Shown: piece by piece, positions 19,063 to 27,814 of the stretch
Position numbering within the stretch: the first letter of the stretch is position 1
Layout of the letters: each line of letters begins with the position of its first letter
Source of the DNA: an uncultured bacterium
Lineage (GTDB): Bacteria; Myxococcota_A; Polyangia; Polyangiales; Houyiibacteriaceae
DNA length: 64,000 nucleotides
Assembly (NCBI GenBank): GCA_938024995.1
Contig: CALJDU010000032.1
Location: 1-64,000, forward strand
Reading direction: 5' to 3'
Notes under the pieces: model-generated
The model's database searches: none
What the model saw: only the letters and a program-made list of their open reading frames with translations
What the model was told of the DNA's origin: nothing
Translations under genes and position numbers: made by a program

Positions 19063-20691
19063 ATGCTTGGAAGAATCTTTGTCGGCGCGCTGAGCGCGCT
19101 CCTCTTGCTTATCAGCGCGCCGGAGACGGCCCAGGCCGGAGGGTTCGAGTACCCCGCGGCGGGAACGCGACCTCTGGGAAGAGGCGGCGCCTCGATGACA
19201 CGCGCCGACGATCCGGTCGTGCTCCTGACCAACCCTGCAAACCTCGCCAACCTCGGCGGGATGCAGCTCACCTTGCAGTCGCACGTCGCGTTCTACAGCG
19301 CGTGCGTGGATCGCTCCGGCACGGTCAGCATGTACGCCTCCCCCGCGGGACACGATGAGACCGATCCGATCAACCGCGTCGACGGCGCGCTCGGCGAAGG
19401 CGAGACCGTCTTCGGTACGACCAACGAATCCGGCAATCTCGAGCACCCTGAGGTCTGCAACAGCGGACCTCCCGGCCCCGTGCCCGAGCTCGCGTTCGCG
19501 TGGCGCGTCAGCGATCAGCTCGGCATCGGTCTCGGTGTCCTCGCGCCGGCCGCGGTCGGCCACACGATCTGGGGCGACGACGTGCAGATCGGCGACCGTA
19601 CCTACCGCGGCGTGGTCGACGGTCGCCCTTCCCCGCTTCGCTACAACTTGATCGAGGCCCAGCTCCTCATCTTCTTCCCGACCGTCGGTATCGGCTGGGC
19701 GCCAAACAAGATGATCTCCTTCGGTCTCTCGTTCGGCTGGGGCATCGGGCTCTTCGACTTCACCAACATCGCGCGCCCGGTCCGCGGCGAGGACTACGGC
19801 CTCGACGTGCTCACCGAGCTGAGCGCGTCTGATCTGTTCATTCCGCGCCTCACGTTCAGCGTGCAGGTACAGCCGCACGACAACCTCGACATCATGGCCG
19901 GCTTCATGATGCAAGGGAACGTGAACGCGGAGGGCGACGTGACGCTGACCTCCGGTTACTACCGCGAGGAAGCGCTCGAGACCTTGGTGATCCCCAACGC
20001 GCAGCTCAACGCGCGTCAGCCCTGGCAGGTCAACTTCGGTATTCGCTACGCCGATCGAAAGGTCCCGCGTCTCCGCAACCGCGGCACGACGAGCCAGGTG
20101 AGCGGTCGCGTCGAGGACTCCATGCAAAACGAGCGCTGGGACATCGAGCTCAACGTCGTCTACGAGTTCAACTCCCGCGTCGACAACTTTGACGTCGCGC
20201 TCCCATCGAACCCGGACCGCCCGGACGGAAACTGGATCATCCAGGCGGACACGGGTCTCCCGGCCGCGCTTCCCCGGTCACTCACCTTGCCGCACAACTG
20301 GCAGGACCAACTCTCGATTCGGCTGGGCGGTGACCTCAACATCATCCCCGGCACCCTCGCGATTCGCGCCGGTGTTTCCTACGAGACCACGGGCGTCGCG
20401 AGCGGCTACGAGCAGACGGATTTCATGCCCTTCGCTCGCGTCGGCGGGCACGTGGGCGCGACGCTTCGCCTCGGCCGCTTCGATATCTCGTTGGCCTACG
20501 CCTACCTTCACCAGTTCAACCGCACCGTGACGGACGAAGACGCGCAGATCCCGCAGGTGAACGCGGAGTCGACGCTGGCCGAAGAAGAAGGCATCGAGCC
20601 GATGTTCGGCGACCCGACGATCATCAACGCGGGCACCTACACCTCGCGCTTCCACGTCCTGTCGCTGGGGCTCAACTACCACTTCCAGTAG
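19063..20691 (+). CDS. OmpP1/FadL/TodX-type outer membrane channel
   Basis: This 542-residue protein has a signal peptide cleaved after AQA (about residue 26). The mature N-terminus reads GTRPLGRGGASMTRADDPVV followed by NPANLANL, the family hatch motif that precedes the 14-stranded barrel. The protein ends in an aromatic residue (YHFQ), close to a barrel-sorting C-terminus. FadL proteins take up long-chain fatty acids and other hydrophobic molecules across the outer membrane, which fits the acyl-CoA dehydrogenase and crotonases elsewhere in the window, though nothing here links them directly. The upstream 180 bases carry GGGAAA near the start codon. Confidence 0.88.
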   Translation: MLGRIFVGALSALLLLISAPETAQAGGFEYPAAGTRPLGRGGASMTRADDPVVLLTNPANLANLGGMQLTLQSHVAFYSACVDRSGTVSMYASPAGHDETDPINRVDGALGEGETVFGTTNESGNLEHPEVCNSGPPGPVPELAFAWRVSDQLGIGLGVLAPAAVGHTIWGDDVQIGDRTYRGVVDGRPSPLRYNLIEAQLLIFFPTVGIGWAPNKMISFGLSFGWGIGLFDFTNIARPVRGEDYGLDVLTELSASDLFIPRLTFSVQVQPHDNLDIMAGFMMQGNVNAEGDVTLTSGYYREEALETLVIPNAQLNARQPWQVNFGIRYADRKVPRLRNRGTTSQVSGRVEDSMQNERWDIELNVVYEFNSRVDNFDVALPSNPDRPDGNWIIQADTGLPAALPRSLTLPHNWQDQLSIRLGGDLNIIPGTLAIRAGVSYETTGVASGYEQTDFMPFARVGGHVGATLRLGRFDISLAYAYLHQFNRTVTDEDAQIPQVNAESTLAEEEGIEPMFGDPTIINAGTYTSRFHVLSLGLNYHFQ

Positions 20692-20761
20692 AGCGACCAA
20701 CGGCAGCAAGCAACCCCGCAACACCTGCTCGATCAACGCGAGGAGCGGGTGGTTGCCACGT

Positions 20762-20876
20762 CAGCAAGCGAGACCGCAAGGGCCCGGAAACCGACGCGCG
20801 AGTGAGCGAAAGCGAACGCAGCAAGGAGGGAGCCTGGGTGCGCGCAGAAGCGTTTTGGGTGAATGCCGAAGCCAGA
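20762..20876 (+). repeat. Direct repeat copy 1 (115 bp)
   Basis: This copy matches 20910-21023 at about 96 percent, with four substitutions and one A insertion by eye. It contains TGAGCGAAAGCGAACG and GCAAGGAGGGAGCCTGGG and has no start-to-stop gene. A related core recurs near 52587-52601. Confidence 0.85.
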
Positions 20877-20909
20877 ACCGATCACGTGCTCTGCGTCCGC
20901 TGAACAACG

Positions 20910-21023
20910 CAGCAAGCAAGAACGCAAGGGCCCGGAAACCGACGCGCGAGTGAGCGAAGCGAACGCAGCAAGGAGGGAGCCTGGGTGCGCGCAGAAGCGT
21001 TTTGGGTGAATGACGAAGTCAGA
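20910..21023 (+). repeat. Direct repeat copy 2 (114 bp)
   Basis: This is the second copy, 33 bases after the first, and it ends at the foot of an 8-bp hairpin. The short spacing and high identity point to a recent duplication of an intergenic repeat between the FadL-like gene and the first cyclophilin gene. Confidence 0.85.
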
Positions 21024-21044
21024 GGGTCTTCAAGAAAAGACCCT
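21023..21044 (+). terminator. Hairpin at the end of the repeat region
   Basis: AGGGTCTT (21023-21030) and AAGACCCT (21037-21044) form a perfect 8-bp stem with a 6-base loop. It is followed by AAAC rather than a U-tract. A similar GGGTCT stem ends the related repeat at 52627-52645, so the hairpin may be part of the repeat element. Confidence 0.45.
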
Positions 21045-21068
21045 AAACAAGAGTGTATGCTGCGCGCC

Positions 21069-21866
21069 ATGAAACGACTTTCTCTTCTCATCCTCGTCTC
21101 GTCCGCTGTCGCGTTCTCCGCCTGCCGAGCGAGAGACGACGCGCCCGATGATCGCGCGTACCGCGAAGCGCGCCGCGAAGCGATCGGGATGCGGCAAGAG
21201 GCAACCGGGATGGGCGTCGTCGTGAAAGCCGAACCGGCACGCGTCGCCCCCGCGGAGGGCGCGCGACGACAGGTCGCGGAGCCCGGCGAGAGACACCCCG
21301 GGCTCACCAACCCCGCCGCGGCCGCCGAGACCGCTCCCGCGACCTTCGCGATTGAGCTGAACACGACCAAGGGCAACATCGTGATCGACGTGACCCGCGC
21401 GTGGAGCCCGAACGGCGCGGATCGCATCTACAACCTCGTGAAGATCGGCTTCTACAACGACGTCGCCTTCTTCCGTGTTCTCGAAGGCTTCATGGCGCAG
21501 GTCGGGCTAAACGGCGACCCAGCGGTCAACCGCGTCTGGCGCGCCGCCAACATCCAAGACGACGAGCGCACCCAGAGCAACACCCGCGGGATGGTGAGCT
21601 TCGCGATGACCAACCAGCGCAACAGCCGCTCGACGCAGTTCTTCATCAACTACGGCGACAACAGCAACCTCGACGGGATGCGCTTCACCCCCTTTGGCCG
21701 GGTCCGGGACATGACCGCGGCGGACGCGCTCTACAACGGTTACGGCGAAGGCGCACCGCGAGGACGCGGCCCGGACCAGTCGCGAGTGACGCGTGAAGGC
21801 AACACGTACCTCCGCGCGAACTTCCCCGAGCTCGACTACATCCGCAGCGCGCGGATCCTTCCTTGA
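21069..21866 (+). CDS. Lipoprotein cyclophilin-type peptidyl-prolyl isomerase (first of a tandem pair)
   Basis: The start at 21069 gives MKRLSLLILVSSAVAFSAC, a lipoprotein signal with Cys19; an ATG at 21057 is an alternative. After an Ala/Glu-rich linker, a cyclophilin domain fills residues about 90-265. Seen: GNIVIDV, FYNDVAFFRVLEGFMAQVG (the family FxRVxxGFMxQ, with Phe where His usually sits) and RSTQFFIN (family SQFFI). The stop overlaps the ATG of the next cyclophilin by one base, so the pair is cotranslated. The probable site is the periplasmic face of a membrane, folding envelope proteins. Confidence 0.9.
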   Translation: MKRLSLLILVSSAVAFSACRARDDAPDDRAYREARREAIGMRQEATGMGVVVKAEPARVAPAEGARRQVAEPGERHPGLTNPAAAAETAPATFAIELNTTKGNIVIDVTRAWSPNGADRIYNLVKIGFYNDVAFFRVLEGFMAQVGLNGDPAVNRVWRAANIQDDERTQSNTRGMVSFAMTNQRNSRSTQFFINYGDNSNLDGMRFTPFGRVRDMTAADALYNGYGEGAPRGRGPDQSRVTREGNTYLRANFPELDYIRSARILP

Positions 21867-22567
21867 TGCGTTGGGTGACGCTGTCGGCCGCGCTGCTGAT
21901 GGCGTGCGGCGCTCCCGCGACTCCGGTCCCGGTCCCGTCGGCCGACAACATCTCGCCCGAGCCGGTTGCCGACGCGCCCGTCCTGAACACGATCGCGGCG
22001 CTCCGCGATCCCTCGCTCATGACCCAGCCTGCGCCCGCCGAGTTCACCGTCACGCTGGACACCACCGCGGGCGAGATCGTGATCGATGTCGTTCGAGAGC
22101 TCGCTCCGAACGCCGCCGACCGTTTCTACGGGCTGGTGCGCATTGGCTACTACGATGACGTCGCCTTCTTCCGCGTCGTCTCGCGCTTCATGGCGCAGAC
22201 CGGGATCCACGGCGATCCTGAAGTGAGCGCGATCTGGCGCGAAGCCACGATCCGCGACGACATCGTTCGCCAGAGCAACGTTCCGGGCTCGGTCGCCTTC
22301 GCTCAGACGAGCCAGCCGGACAGTCGCACGACACAGTTCTTCATCAACCTGGTGGACAACAGCCGACTCGACGACATGGGGTTCGCTCCCTTCGGGCAGG
22401 TTCGCGACCTCGCATCGGTCGAACAGCTCTACGCTGGGTACGGTGAAGCGAGCCCACGCGGTCAAGGCCCACCGCAGCGCCGGATCCAAGAAGAGGGGAA
22501 CGCTTTTCTCCGGTCGAACTACCTCCAGCTGGACTACATCCGCACCGCGCGGGTCACCTCACCTTGA
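21866..22567 (+). CDS. Lipoprotein cyclophilin-type peptidyl-prolyl isomerase (second of a tandem pair)
   Basis: Starting at the ATG overlapping the previous stop (TGATG), the protein has a short lipoprotein signal MRWVTLSAALLMAC, a Pro/Ala linker, and a cyclophilin domain with FYDDVAFFRVVSRFMAQTG-like text, RTTQFFINL and LDDMGFAPFGQV. It is clearly paralogous to its upstream neighbour: both end in an LxxLDYIRxAR segment. The tandem arrangement suggests duplication followed by moderate divergence. It is followed by a lipoprotein gene with a 4-base overlap. Confidence 0.9.
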   Translation: MRWVTLSAALLMACGAPATPVPVPSADNISPEPVADAPVLNTIAALRDPSLMTQPAPAEFTVTLDTTAGEIVIDVVRELAPNAADRFYGLVRIGYYDDVAFFRVVSRFMAQTGIHGDPEVSAIWREATIRDDIVRQSNVPGSVAFAQTSQPDSRTTQFFINLVDNSRLDDMGFAPFGQVRDLASVEQLYAGYGEASPRGQGPPQRRIQEEGNAFLRSNYLQLDYIRTARVTSP

Positions 22568-23484
22568 ACCGTCTCTTCCTCGCGGTCGCGCTCTTCGCGA
22601 GCTCCGGTTGTGGCAGCACGGCGCCGCCCGCTCCGGTCCCGGTCCGCGCGCTCGCCGAAGTCGCCGCGCCGGTCGCGGTGGAGCCTGAGCCGGTCGCGAT
22701 CCCTGACAACCACAACTCGATCTTCTGGGTCGACATCGGGACGCTCCGCACCTCGAACGAGGGGAACGCGGTGCTCAACGCCTCGCGACGCTTCGCGCGC
22801 GGACACATGGCGCGACTGATCGATGACGAGAACGTCGACCCATTCTCGGCCGCCAACGACGCGGTCTTCTCCTCAGAGGGCTTCCAGTGGCGCTGGCTCA
22901 TGACCGCCCGTTACGACAGCGACATCACCACCGAGTTCGTCGAGATGATGGATGTTCCGCTGGCGACCGGCGCCACCCCGCTCCCGGGTTCGTCCGTCCT
23001 CGCGCATCTCGTCGCGGGGAACACCCTGCGCACCATGAGCCCTGAACAGCAGACCAACGTACCGCCTGCGCAGCGCGTGATCGGCAGAGCGCAGGTCACC
23101 GATCTGATGCCGGTCGTGATGAGCGATGACGTGGTCGCGTGGTGGCACTTATCGCGGCCGGAGATCGACGCACCTCACGTCCCCAGCGAGCTCGCCGCGA
23201 CCGCGAGCCTAGGCGCGATCCCTCGTGGCGGGATGGGATACGCGGTCCGAGTTGAGCTCCGCTACTCCAGCACCGAGCTCGCCCGAGACGCGCTCTCCGC
23301 CATCGCCCCAGTCTTGGATCGCATCCGAACGGGAGGTTCGCTCTTTGGGTTGGGCGAGGTCTTCGAGACCGCGGAGCTGACGCTCGAAGAGCGGACGGTG
23401 GTGTTCCGCGCGTGGCCCAACGATCACGAAGCGGGGGTGATCGTCGGCCTCGCGCTCTCTCAGTACGGCTCGATCGGCTCGTAG
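22564..23484 (+). CDS. Lipoprotein of unknown function, third gene of the cyclophilin operon
   Basis: The TTG start at 22564 overlaps the preceding stop (TTGA), giving MNRLFLAVALFASSGC with lipid cysteine 16. The mature part begins with a Pro/Ala/Val-rich linker and a domain of about 250 residues (NSIFWVDIGTLRTSNEGNAVLNASRRFARG...). No family was recognised. Translational coupling to two lipoprotein prolyl isomerases suggests it works with them, perhaps as an envelope client or co-chaperone. It converges with the next minus-strand gene 10 bases away. Confidence 0.7.
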   Translation: MNRLFLAVALFASSGCGSTAPPAPVPVRALAEVAAPVAVEPEPVAIPDNHNSIFWVDIGTLRTSNEGNAVLNASRRFARGHMARLIDDENVDPFSAANDAVFSSEGFQWRWLMTARYDSDITTEFVEMMDVPLATGATPLPGSSVLAHLVAGNTLRTMSPEQQTNVPPAQRVIGRAQVTDLMPVVMSDDVVAWWHLSRPEIDAPHVPSELAATASLGAIPRGGMGYAVRVELRYSSTELARDALSAIAPVLDRIRTGGSLFGLGEVFETAELTLEERTVVFRAWPNDHEAGVIVGLALSQYGSIGS

Positions 23485-23494
23485 CCCGCGTGTC

Positions 23495-24550
23495 TCAGTC
23501 GTCGCCGTAGCGGAGGCGGTAGTCGTCACAGGTCGGCTCGCCCGAGACCTTGCTGACCACCAAGAAGATGTCCGCAGAGTCGTCGCTGCCGGAGCAGTCG
23601 TGGTTGATCCGAACCGCCTCGTCGGCATTGGACCCTGCTCGGCTGCAACACGCGGGCATGCCCATCACGGTTTCCACCGAACCCATCGTGCAACTGTGCT
23701 CGCGGTACGACGACTCGCAGCGGATGACCGCGCAGAGGTCGTAGTTTGAGCCGCTCGGGATGTTGAAGAGCTCCGCCTTCGGGAAAATGAAGCTGCCAAA
23801 GTCATCGCTGTCGTTGAACACGAACACATCGGCGTCCCCGGTCGGGAAGAGGCTCGCGGTCGCGGTCCCCGCCGGGTAGCTGTCGCCGTCGCTCACGGAG
23901 CCGAGGTTGTGCGCGCCGCCGATGTCCTCGTTGGGCTCAAACGCATCGCGGGTCGGCGTTCCAACACAGCCGCGGTCGGCACACGTGTCACCGCTTGTAC
24001 AGCGGTCCCCGTCGTCGCACGCGCCGTCACGGTTGGACCACCCATTCGCGTCGCGCGCGGGATCGCACACGCCGCAGGCGTTGTCGGGCTCCGTGGTCAA
24101 CGCCGCGACGCACGCCCCTTCGACGAGACACTGCGGTGAGGTGTCGCCCACGCACATATGCGTCATCGCTCCGGTGGAGACGCAGCTCGGGGCGCACGGT
24201 CCAGTTCCGCAATCAACCGCGCCGCCGATCACGCACATGCCGCGTCGACACTGGTCCATCGTGCAGCCGTCGCCGTCCGCGTCACATGAGGTACCGTCGG
24301 CTACTCCGTCGCAGGGCCCAGCCATCCCCGTGTCGGTGGGTCCCGTGTCCACGCCCCCGCCGGTATCAACACCGGTATCGACACCGCCGCCGGTATCCAC
24401 GCCGCCGCCGCCGGTGTCGCCCGCGTCCATCCCGCTATCGCGCATCCCCCCGCCAGTGTCGCGCCCGATCGCGTCATCGTCGTCCCCCCTCGCGCATCCA
24501 AGCGCAGAACAAAGCGTGAGGACGATCAAGTAGAACAGCACAGCGCGCAC
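23495..24550 (-). CDS. Cysteine-rich lipoprotein with an Asp-Thr-Gly repeat linker
   Basis: This 351-residue protein has a lipoprotein signal (MRAVLFYLIVLTLCSALGC, Cys19), an Asp/Gly/Thr-rich low-complexity linker (repeats of GGGVDTG, about residues 30-78), then a cysteine-rich region (about 80-200) with many CDxxxxGTxC-type modules like those in myxobacterial surface proteins. The C-terminal beta-rich domain (about 200-351; FEPNEDIGGAHNLGSVSDGDSY, then DADVFVFN) resembles pre-peptidase C-terminal-like domains. It is probably displayed on the cell surface. The function is unknown. Confidence 0.75.
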   Translation of the reverse strand: MRAVLFYLIVLTLCSALGCARGDDDDAIGRDTGGGMRDSGMDAGDTGGGGVDTGGGVDTGVDTGGGVDTGPTDTGMAGPCDGVADGTSCDADGDGCTMDQCRRGMCVIGGAVDCGTGPCAPSCVSTGAMTHMCVGDTSPQCLVEGACVAALTTEPDNACGVCDPARDANGWSNRDGACDDGDRCTSGDTCADRGCVGTPTRDAFEPNEDIGGAHNLGSVSDGDSYPAGTATASLFPTGDADVFVFNDSDDFGSFIFPKAELFNIPSGSNYDLCAVIRCESSYREHSCTMGSVETVMGMPACCSRAGSNADEAVRINHDCSGSDDSADIFLVVSKVSGEPTCDDYRLRYGDD

Positions 24551-24749
24551 GTCCGCAGCTTACTCTACTGCGAACCTCCGATCACTCCGACCGACCAGGA
24601 AGCAGCCAGCTAGATCGTCGTCGACGAAGACTCATGTCAACTCGGTCGTCACCTCCGCGACCGCCCCGGTCTGAATCGGCCCACAAAAGAACGTTCGAGA
24701 ACACTCAAGAAAAGTTGCGTCGCTTTGCCTTCTCGTGCGTTCAAGAGGC

Positions 24750-25337
24750 ATGAAGCGAATTTCACGACGCGCGTTCTTGAGCCGTAGCCTGACCGTGGCG
24801 GGCGGCGGGCTCCTCATTGGCTCTGGGATCGCCTGCGCACAGCCGGAACGAACCCATCTCGACCCCGCTCCTGCGGCGCGGATCTGCCGCGCGACCCAAT
24901 CGGACATTGAGGGTCCGTACTTTCGGGCGGGTGCACCGGAACGCACGACCTTGGTCGACCGGAACACGGAAGGCGCGCGCATTCGGCTCAGCGGAACCGT
25001 CACCGATCGCGCGTGCCAGCCGCTCCAGACGACGATCGACTTTTGGCACGCCGACCACCTCGGCGCCTATGACGCGGTCGGCTTCTCTTTTCGCACCCGC
25101 GTTCAAACAGACGCCGACGGGCGATACAGCATCGACACCATCATCCCGGGTCGCTACCTCAACGGCTCGGCGTATCGACCCGCCCACATCCACGCCAAGA
25201 TCCGGGCGGGTGGTCGCGAGCTGACCACCCAGCTCTACTTCCCCGACGACCCCCACAACGCGCGGGACCCGTGGTTTGGCGAGGATCGGCTGGTCGAACT
25301 CTCGGGTGAAGACGCGCGCTTCGCTTTCGTCGTCTGA
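24750..25337 (+). CDS. Secreted intradiol ring-cleavage dioxygenase-like protein
   Basis: The protein starts with a twin-arginine-type signal (KRISRRAFLSRSLTVAGGG...) and continues into a compact beta-sandwich: EGPYFR, the signature start of intradiol dioxygenases; LSGTVTDRACQPL; DFWHADHLGAYD; GRYSIDTIIPGRY; and PAHIHAKI. The two tyrosines and the HxH pair supply the expected non-haem Fe(III) ligands. At 195 residues it is shorter than catechol dioxygenases and matches the exported small branch that may act on phenolic compounds. The ATG at 24750 is chosen for the signal peptide; a GTG lies at 24735. Confidence 0.85.
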   Translation: MKRISRRAFLSRSLTVAGGGLLIGSGIACAQPERTHLDPAPAARICRATQSDIEGPYFRAGAPERTTLVDRNTEGARIRLSGTVTDRACQPLQTTIDFWHADHLGAYDAVGFSFRTRVQTDADGRYSIDTIIPGRYLNGSAYRPAHIHAKIRAGGRELTTQLYFPDDPHNARDPWFGEDRLVELSGEDARFAFVV

Positions 25338-25386
25338 TTTCGTGACCGTGGTGTAAGCGCGAGGGTGGGACGCGCGTTTGCGTCAC

Positions 25387-26922
25387 ATGCACCTCAGAAA
25401 CACCTCACCCCGCGCTCTTCGAGGCGCCGCCCTCTTTCTCCTCACCGCTTCTGTCTGCGCCTGCGGAGGGTTCGCCTCAAACCGCGTCGCGGAGACGGGC
25501 GGTTACGCGGAGTCGGCCTCGGTTGCGGACATGAGCTCGGGCGCCATCATGACCAACCCGAGCACGAATGGCGACCAGCACGCGCAGCTTGAGGAGAACG
25601 ATATCGTTGACACGCGAGAGGACACCCTCGCCACGTTCTCGCTCGACGTCGACACCGCCAGCTACACGATGATGCGCCAGGATCTCCGCGCCGGTCGCCT
25701 CCCGCGTCCCGACTCCGTTCGGCCCGAGGAGTACATCAACTTCTTCCGCTATGGCGACCAACCCGCGCAGACCGAAGACGCCCCGTTCTCGGTCGCGCTC
25801 GAGTCTGCGCCGTCCCGCTTCGGCGCGGGAATGGGCCTCCTCCGCATCGGTGTTCACGCGGCCGAGGTCAACCCGCGACCGGCGGCCAACCTCGTCTTCC
25901 TGGTGGATGTCTCGGGCTCGATGAACTCCGCGGAGAAGCTCGGGCTCGTCCAGTACTCGCTCACGACGCTCGTCAACACGCTGCAACCTGACGACACGGT
26001 CGGGATCGTGGTCTACGCCGGGCGCGTCGGCACCGTCATCGAGCCCACCGAGGTCGCCAACCGCGGCGCGCTCCTTCAAGCGATCGCGTCTTTGCGCGCA
26101 GGCGGTTCGACGAACGGGGAAGGCGGCATCCGCGCGGCCTACGATCTCGCGTCGCAGCACTTCCGCGAGGGCGGCATCAACCGCGTCCTCATCTGCACCG
26201 ATGGCGACTTTAACGTGGGGCTCACCGGAGACCCGCTCCTCGCCTTGATCGAACAGTACCGCGAGCGCGACATCACCTTGACCGCGCTCGGCTTCGGACG
26301 AGGCAACTTCAACGACCGCGACATGGAGCAGCTCGCCGATCGCGGAAACGGAAACTACGCCTTCATCGACAACGCGTCGGAGGCCCTACGCGTGCTCGTT
26401 CGTGACCTCCCAGGGACGCTCCAGGTGGTCGCCAAGGACGTCAAGGTACAGGTCGAGGTCAACCGCGAGCTGGTCAAGCGCTTCCGCTTGATCGGATACG
26501 AGAACAGGGTCCTCGCGCATCAAGACTTCAGCGATGACTCGGTCGACGCGGCTGAGATTGGCTCCGGTCAGTTCACCACCGCCTACCTCGAGTACGAGCT
26601 TCACGACGGCGTCGCGGCGGCTGACCCGCGCCAGCTGGTCGAGGTCCGCGTTCGCTACAAGGAGCCGGACGGCGACGAGAGCACGCTCCTCACGTTCGAG
26701 CACGGGCTCTCCGACTCGAAGGCGAGCTTCGAAGCCGCCAGTGATGTCTTCCGATTCGGGGCCGCGGTCGCGGAGTTCGCCGAGATCCTGCGCGGCGGCC
26801 AGCACGTCGAGCAAGCCGACCTGGACGGGGTCCACGACGTCGCCGCGCGAGCCGCGTTCTCGCAGGGTGTCGACACCCACGAGTTCCTTGAGCTAGTCGA
26901 GCGCGCGCGCGACCTTCGTTAG
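25387..26922 (+). CDS. VWA-domain lipoprotein, YfbK-like (DUF3520)
   Basis: The ATG at 25387 gives a lipoprotein signal ending SVCAC. An N-terminal region (about 60-140; TFSLDVDTASYTMMRQDLRAG, RPEEYINFF) is the conserved vWF_A-associated domain of the YfbK family. The VWA domain follows with the MIDAS motif VDVSGSMNS (about 175) and TDGDFNVG. The C-terminal 180 residues match the DUF3520 part (LVRDLPGTLQVVAKDVKVQVEV). The protein is envelope-anchored and probably binds partners through a metal-dependent VWA site. The specific role is unknown. Confidence 0.88.
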   Translation: MHLRNTSPRALRGAALFLLTASVCACGGFASNRVAETGGYAESASVADMSSGAIMTNPSTNGDQHAQLEENDIVDTREDTLATFSLDVDTASYTMMRQDLRAGRLPRPDSVRPEEYINFFRYGDQPAQTEDAPFSVALESAPSRFGAGMGLLRIGVHAAEVNPRPAANLVFLVDVSGSMNSAEKLGLVQYSLTTLVNTLQPDDTVGIVVYAGRVGTVIEPTEVANRGALLQAIASLRAGGSTNGEGGIRAAYDLASQHFREGGINRVLICTDGDFNVGLTGDPLLALIEQYRERDITLTALGFGRGNFNDRDMEQLADRGNGNYAFIDNASEALRVLVRDLPGTLQVVAKDVKVQVEVNRELVKRFRLIGYENRVLAHQDFSDDSVDAAEIGSGQFTTAYLEYELHDGVAAADPRQLVEVRVRYKEPDGDESTLLTFEHGLSDSKASFEAASDVFRFGAAVAEFAEILRGGQHVEQADLDGVHDVAARAAFSQGVDTHEFLELVERARDLR

Positions 26923-27014
26923 CACCAGCGACGCGCTCGACATTCGCCCGTCCTCGTTCGCGGGGCGGGCGTTCGTTTGGGGCGGCCGCTCGCCGGGGTT
27001 GTTATGGTCACGCA

Positions 27015-27803
27015 GTGTTCGCGCTGTGCATGAGGTGCCGCTTCCTACTGGCGCAAGACGAGAAGTGCGACGTGTGCGACGACCGCGTCCTCTCGCTCGC
27101 CGACGATCGAGACGCGATCTCAAAAGAGGTGTGGCGGACCCGGGACAGCAAGAAGCGTTCGCTCCTCCCGCCTGCCATCGCGACCGGGCTCGCCGCGGTC
27201 CTCGGCGCGGCAGAGGGTGGGCTCTACGGGCTCGGGGTCGCGGCAGGGGTCACCGCCGCTTCGTACGGCGTGCTCGGGCTCTTGTTTCGCTCCTCGCGTC
27301 CGCGTCCGCGCGGCGCTCACGGACGACCGAAACCTCCCGCGGCAAGCGCAACCGGGATCGTGTCTGAGGTAAAGGACGCGGAAGCGGACACGTTCGTGGC
27401 CGGCGCGGCGTCGTACCTCGTCTTCTCGCTCAAGAGCGCACACGTCGGGGTCACCCTGAGACGGGGCCGATGCCGCACCGTCGTCATCGCCTGCGACGAT
27501 GGGCGTCGCGTCGAGGTCCCCGCGGGGCGGTGCCGGATCGAGTCACGCGCGGCCGAGCAGGACGAGCTCAACAAGGTCGAGGCCGCGCGCCTGCTCATCG
27601 ACATCGAGCCCCATGATGACCTCGAAGAATCGCTGTTCCCTTTCGACGCTGCCTACCGCGTCGACCTCAGGCGAGGTGACCGCGTCGAGCTTCTCGGCGA
27701 CCTCGCCCCGATCTCGCGTGACGACCCGAGCTATCGGGAGAGCGCGCATGTGGGGAGCCGATTCGTCGCGACGCCATGGTTCCGGATTCTCGCGCGCGCG
27801 TGA
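27015..27803 (+). CDS. Zinc-ribbon membrane protein of unknown function
   Basis: The GTG at 27015 keeps both halves of a four-cysteine ribbon (C5, C8, C18, C21: CxxC...CxxC), which the ATG at 27030 would break. After an acidic segment, residues about 52-90 are hydrophobic and Gly/Ala-rich (ATGLAAVLGAAEGGLYGLGVA), consistent with one or two membrane helices. The remaining 160 residues are beta-rich (VSEVKDAEADTFVAGAASYLVF ... ATPWFRILA) and faintly resemble the GIDE/MULAN-type domain. It starts 92 bases after the VWA gene and ends 11 bases before a crotonase gene. Confidence 0.6.
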   Translation: MFALCMRCRFLLAQDEKCDVCDDRVLSLADDRDAISKEVWRTRDSKKRSLLPPAIATGLAAVLGAAEGGLYGLGVAAGVTAASYGVLGLLFRSSRPRPRGAHGRPKPPAASATGIVSEVKDAEADTFVAGAASYLVFSLKSAHVGVTLRRGRCRTVVIACDDGRRVEVPAGRCRIESRAAEQDELNKVEAARLLIDIEPHDDLEESLFPFDAAYRVDLRRGDRVELLGDLAPISRDDPSYRESAHVGSRFVATPWFRILARA

Positions 27804-27814
27804 TATCAAGCCGC

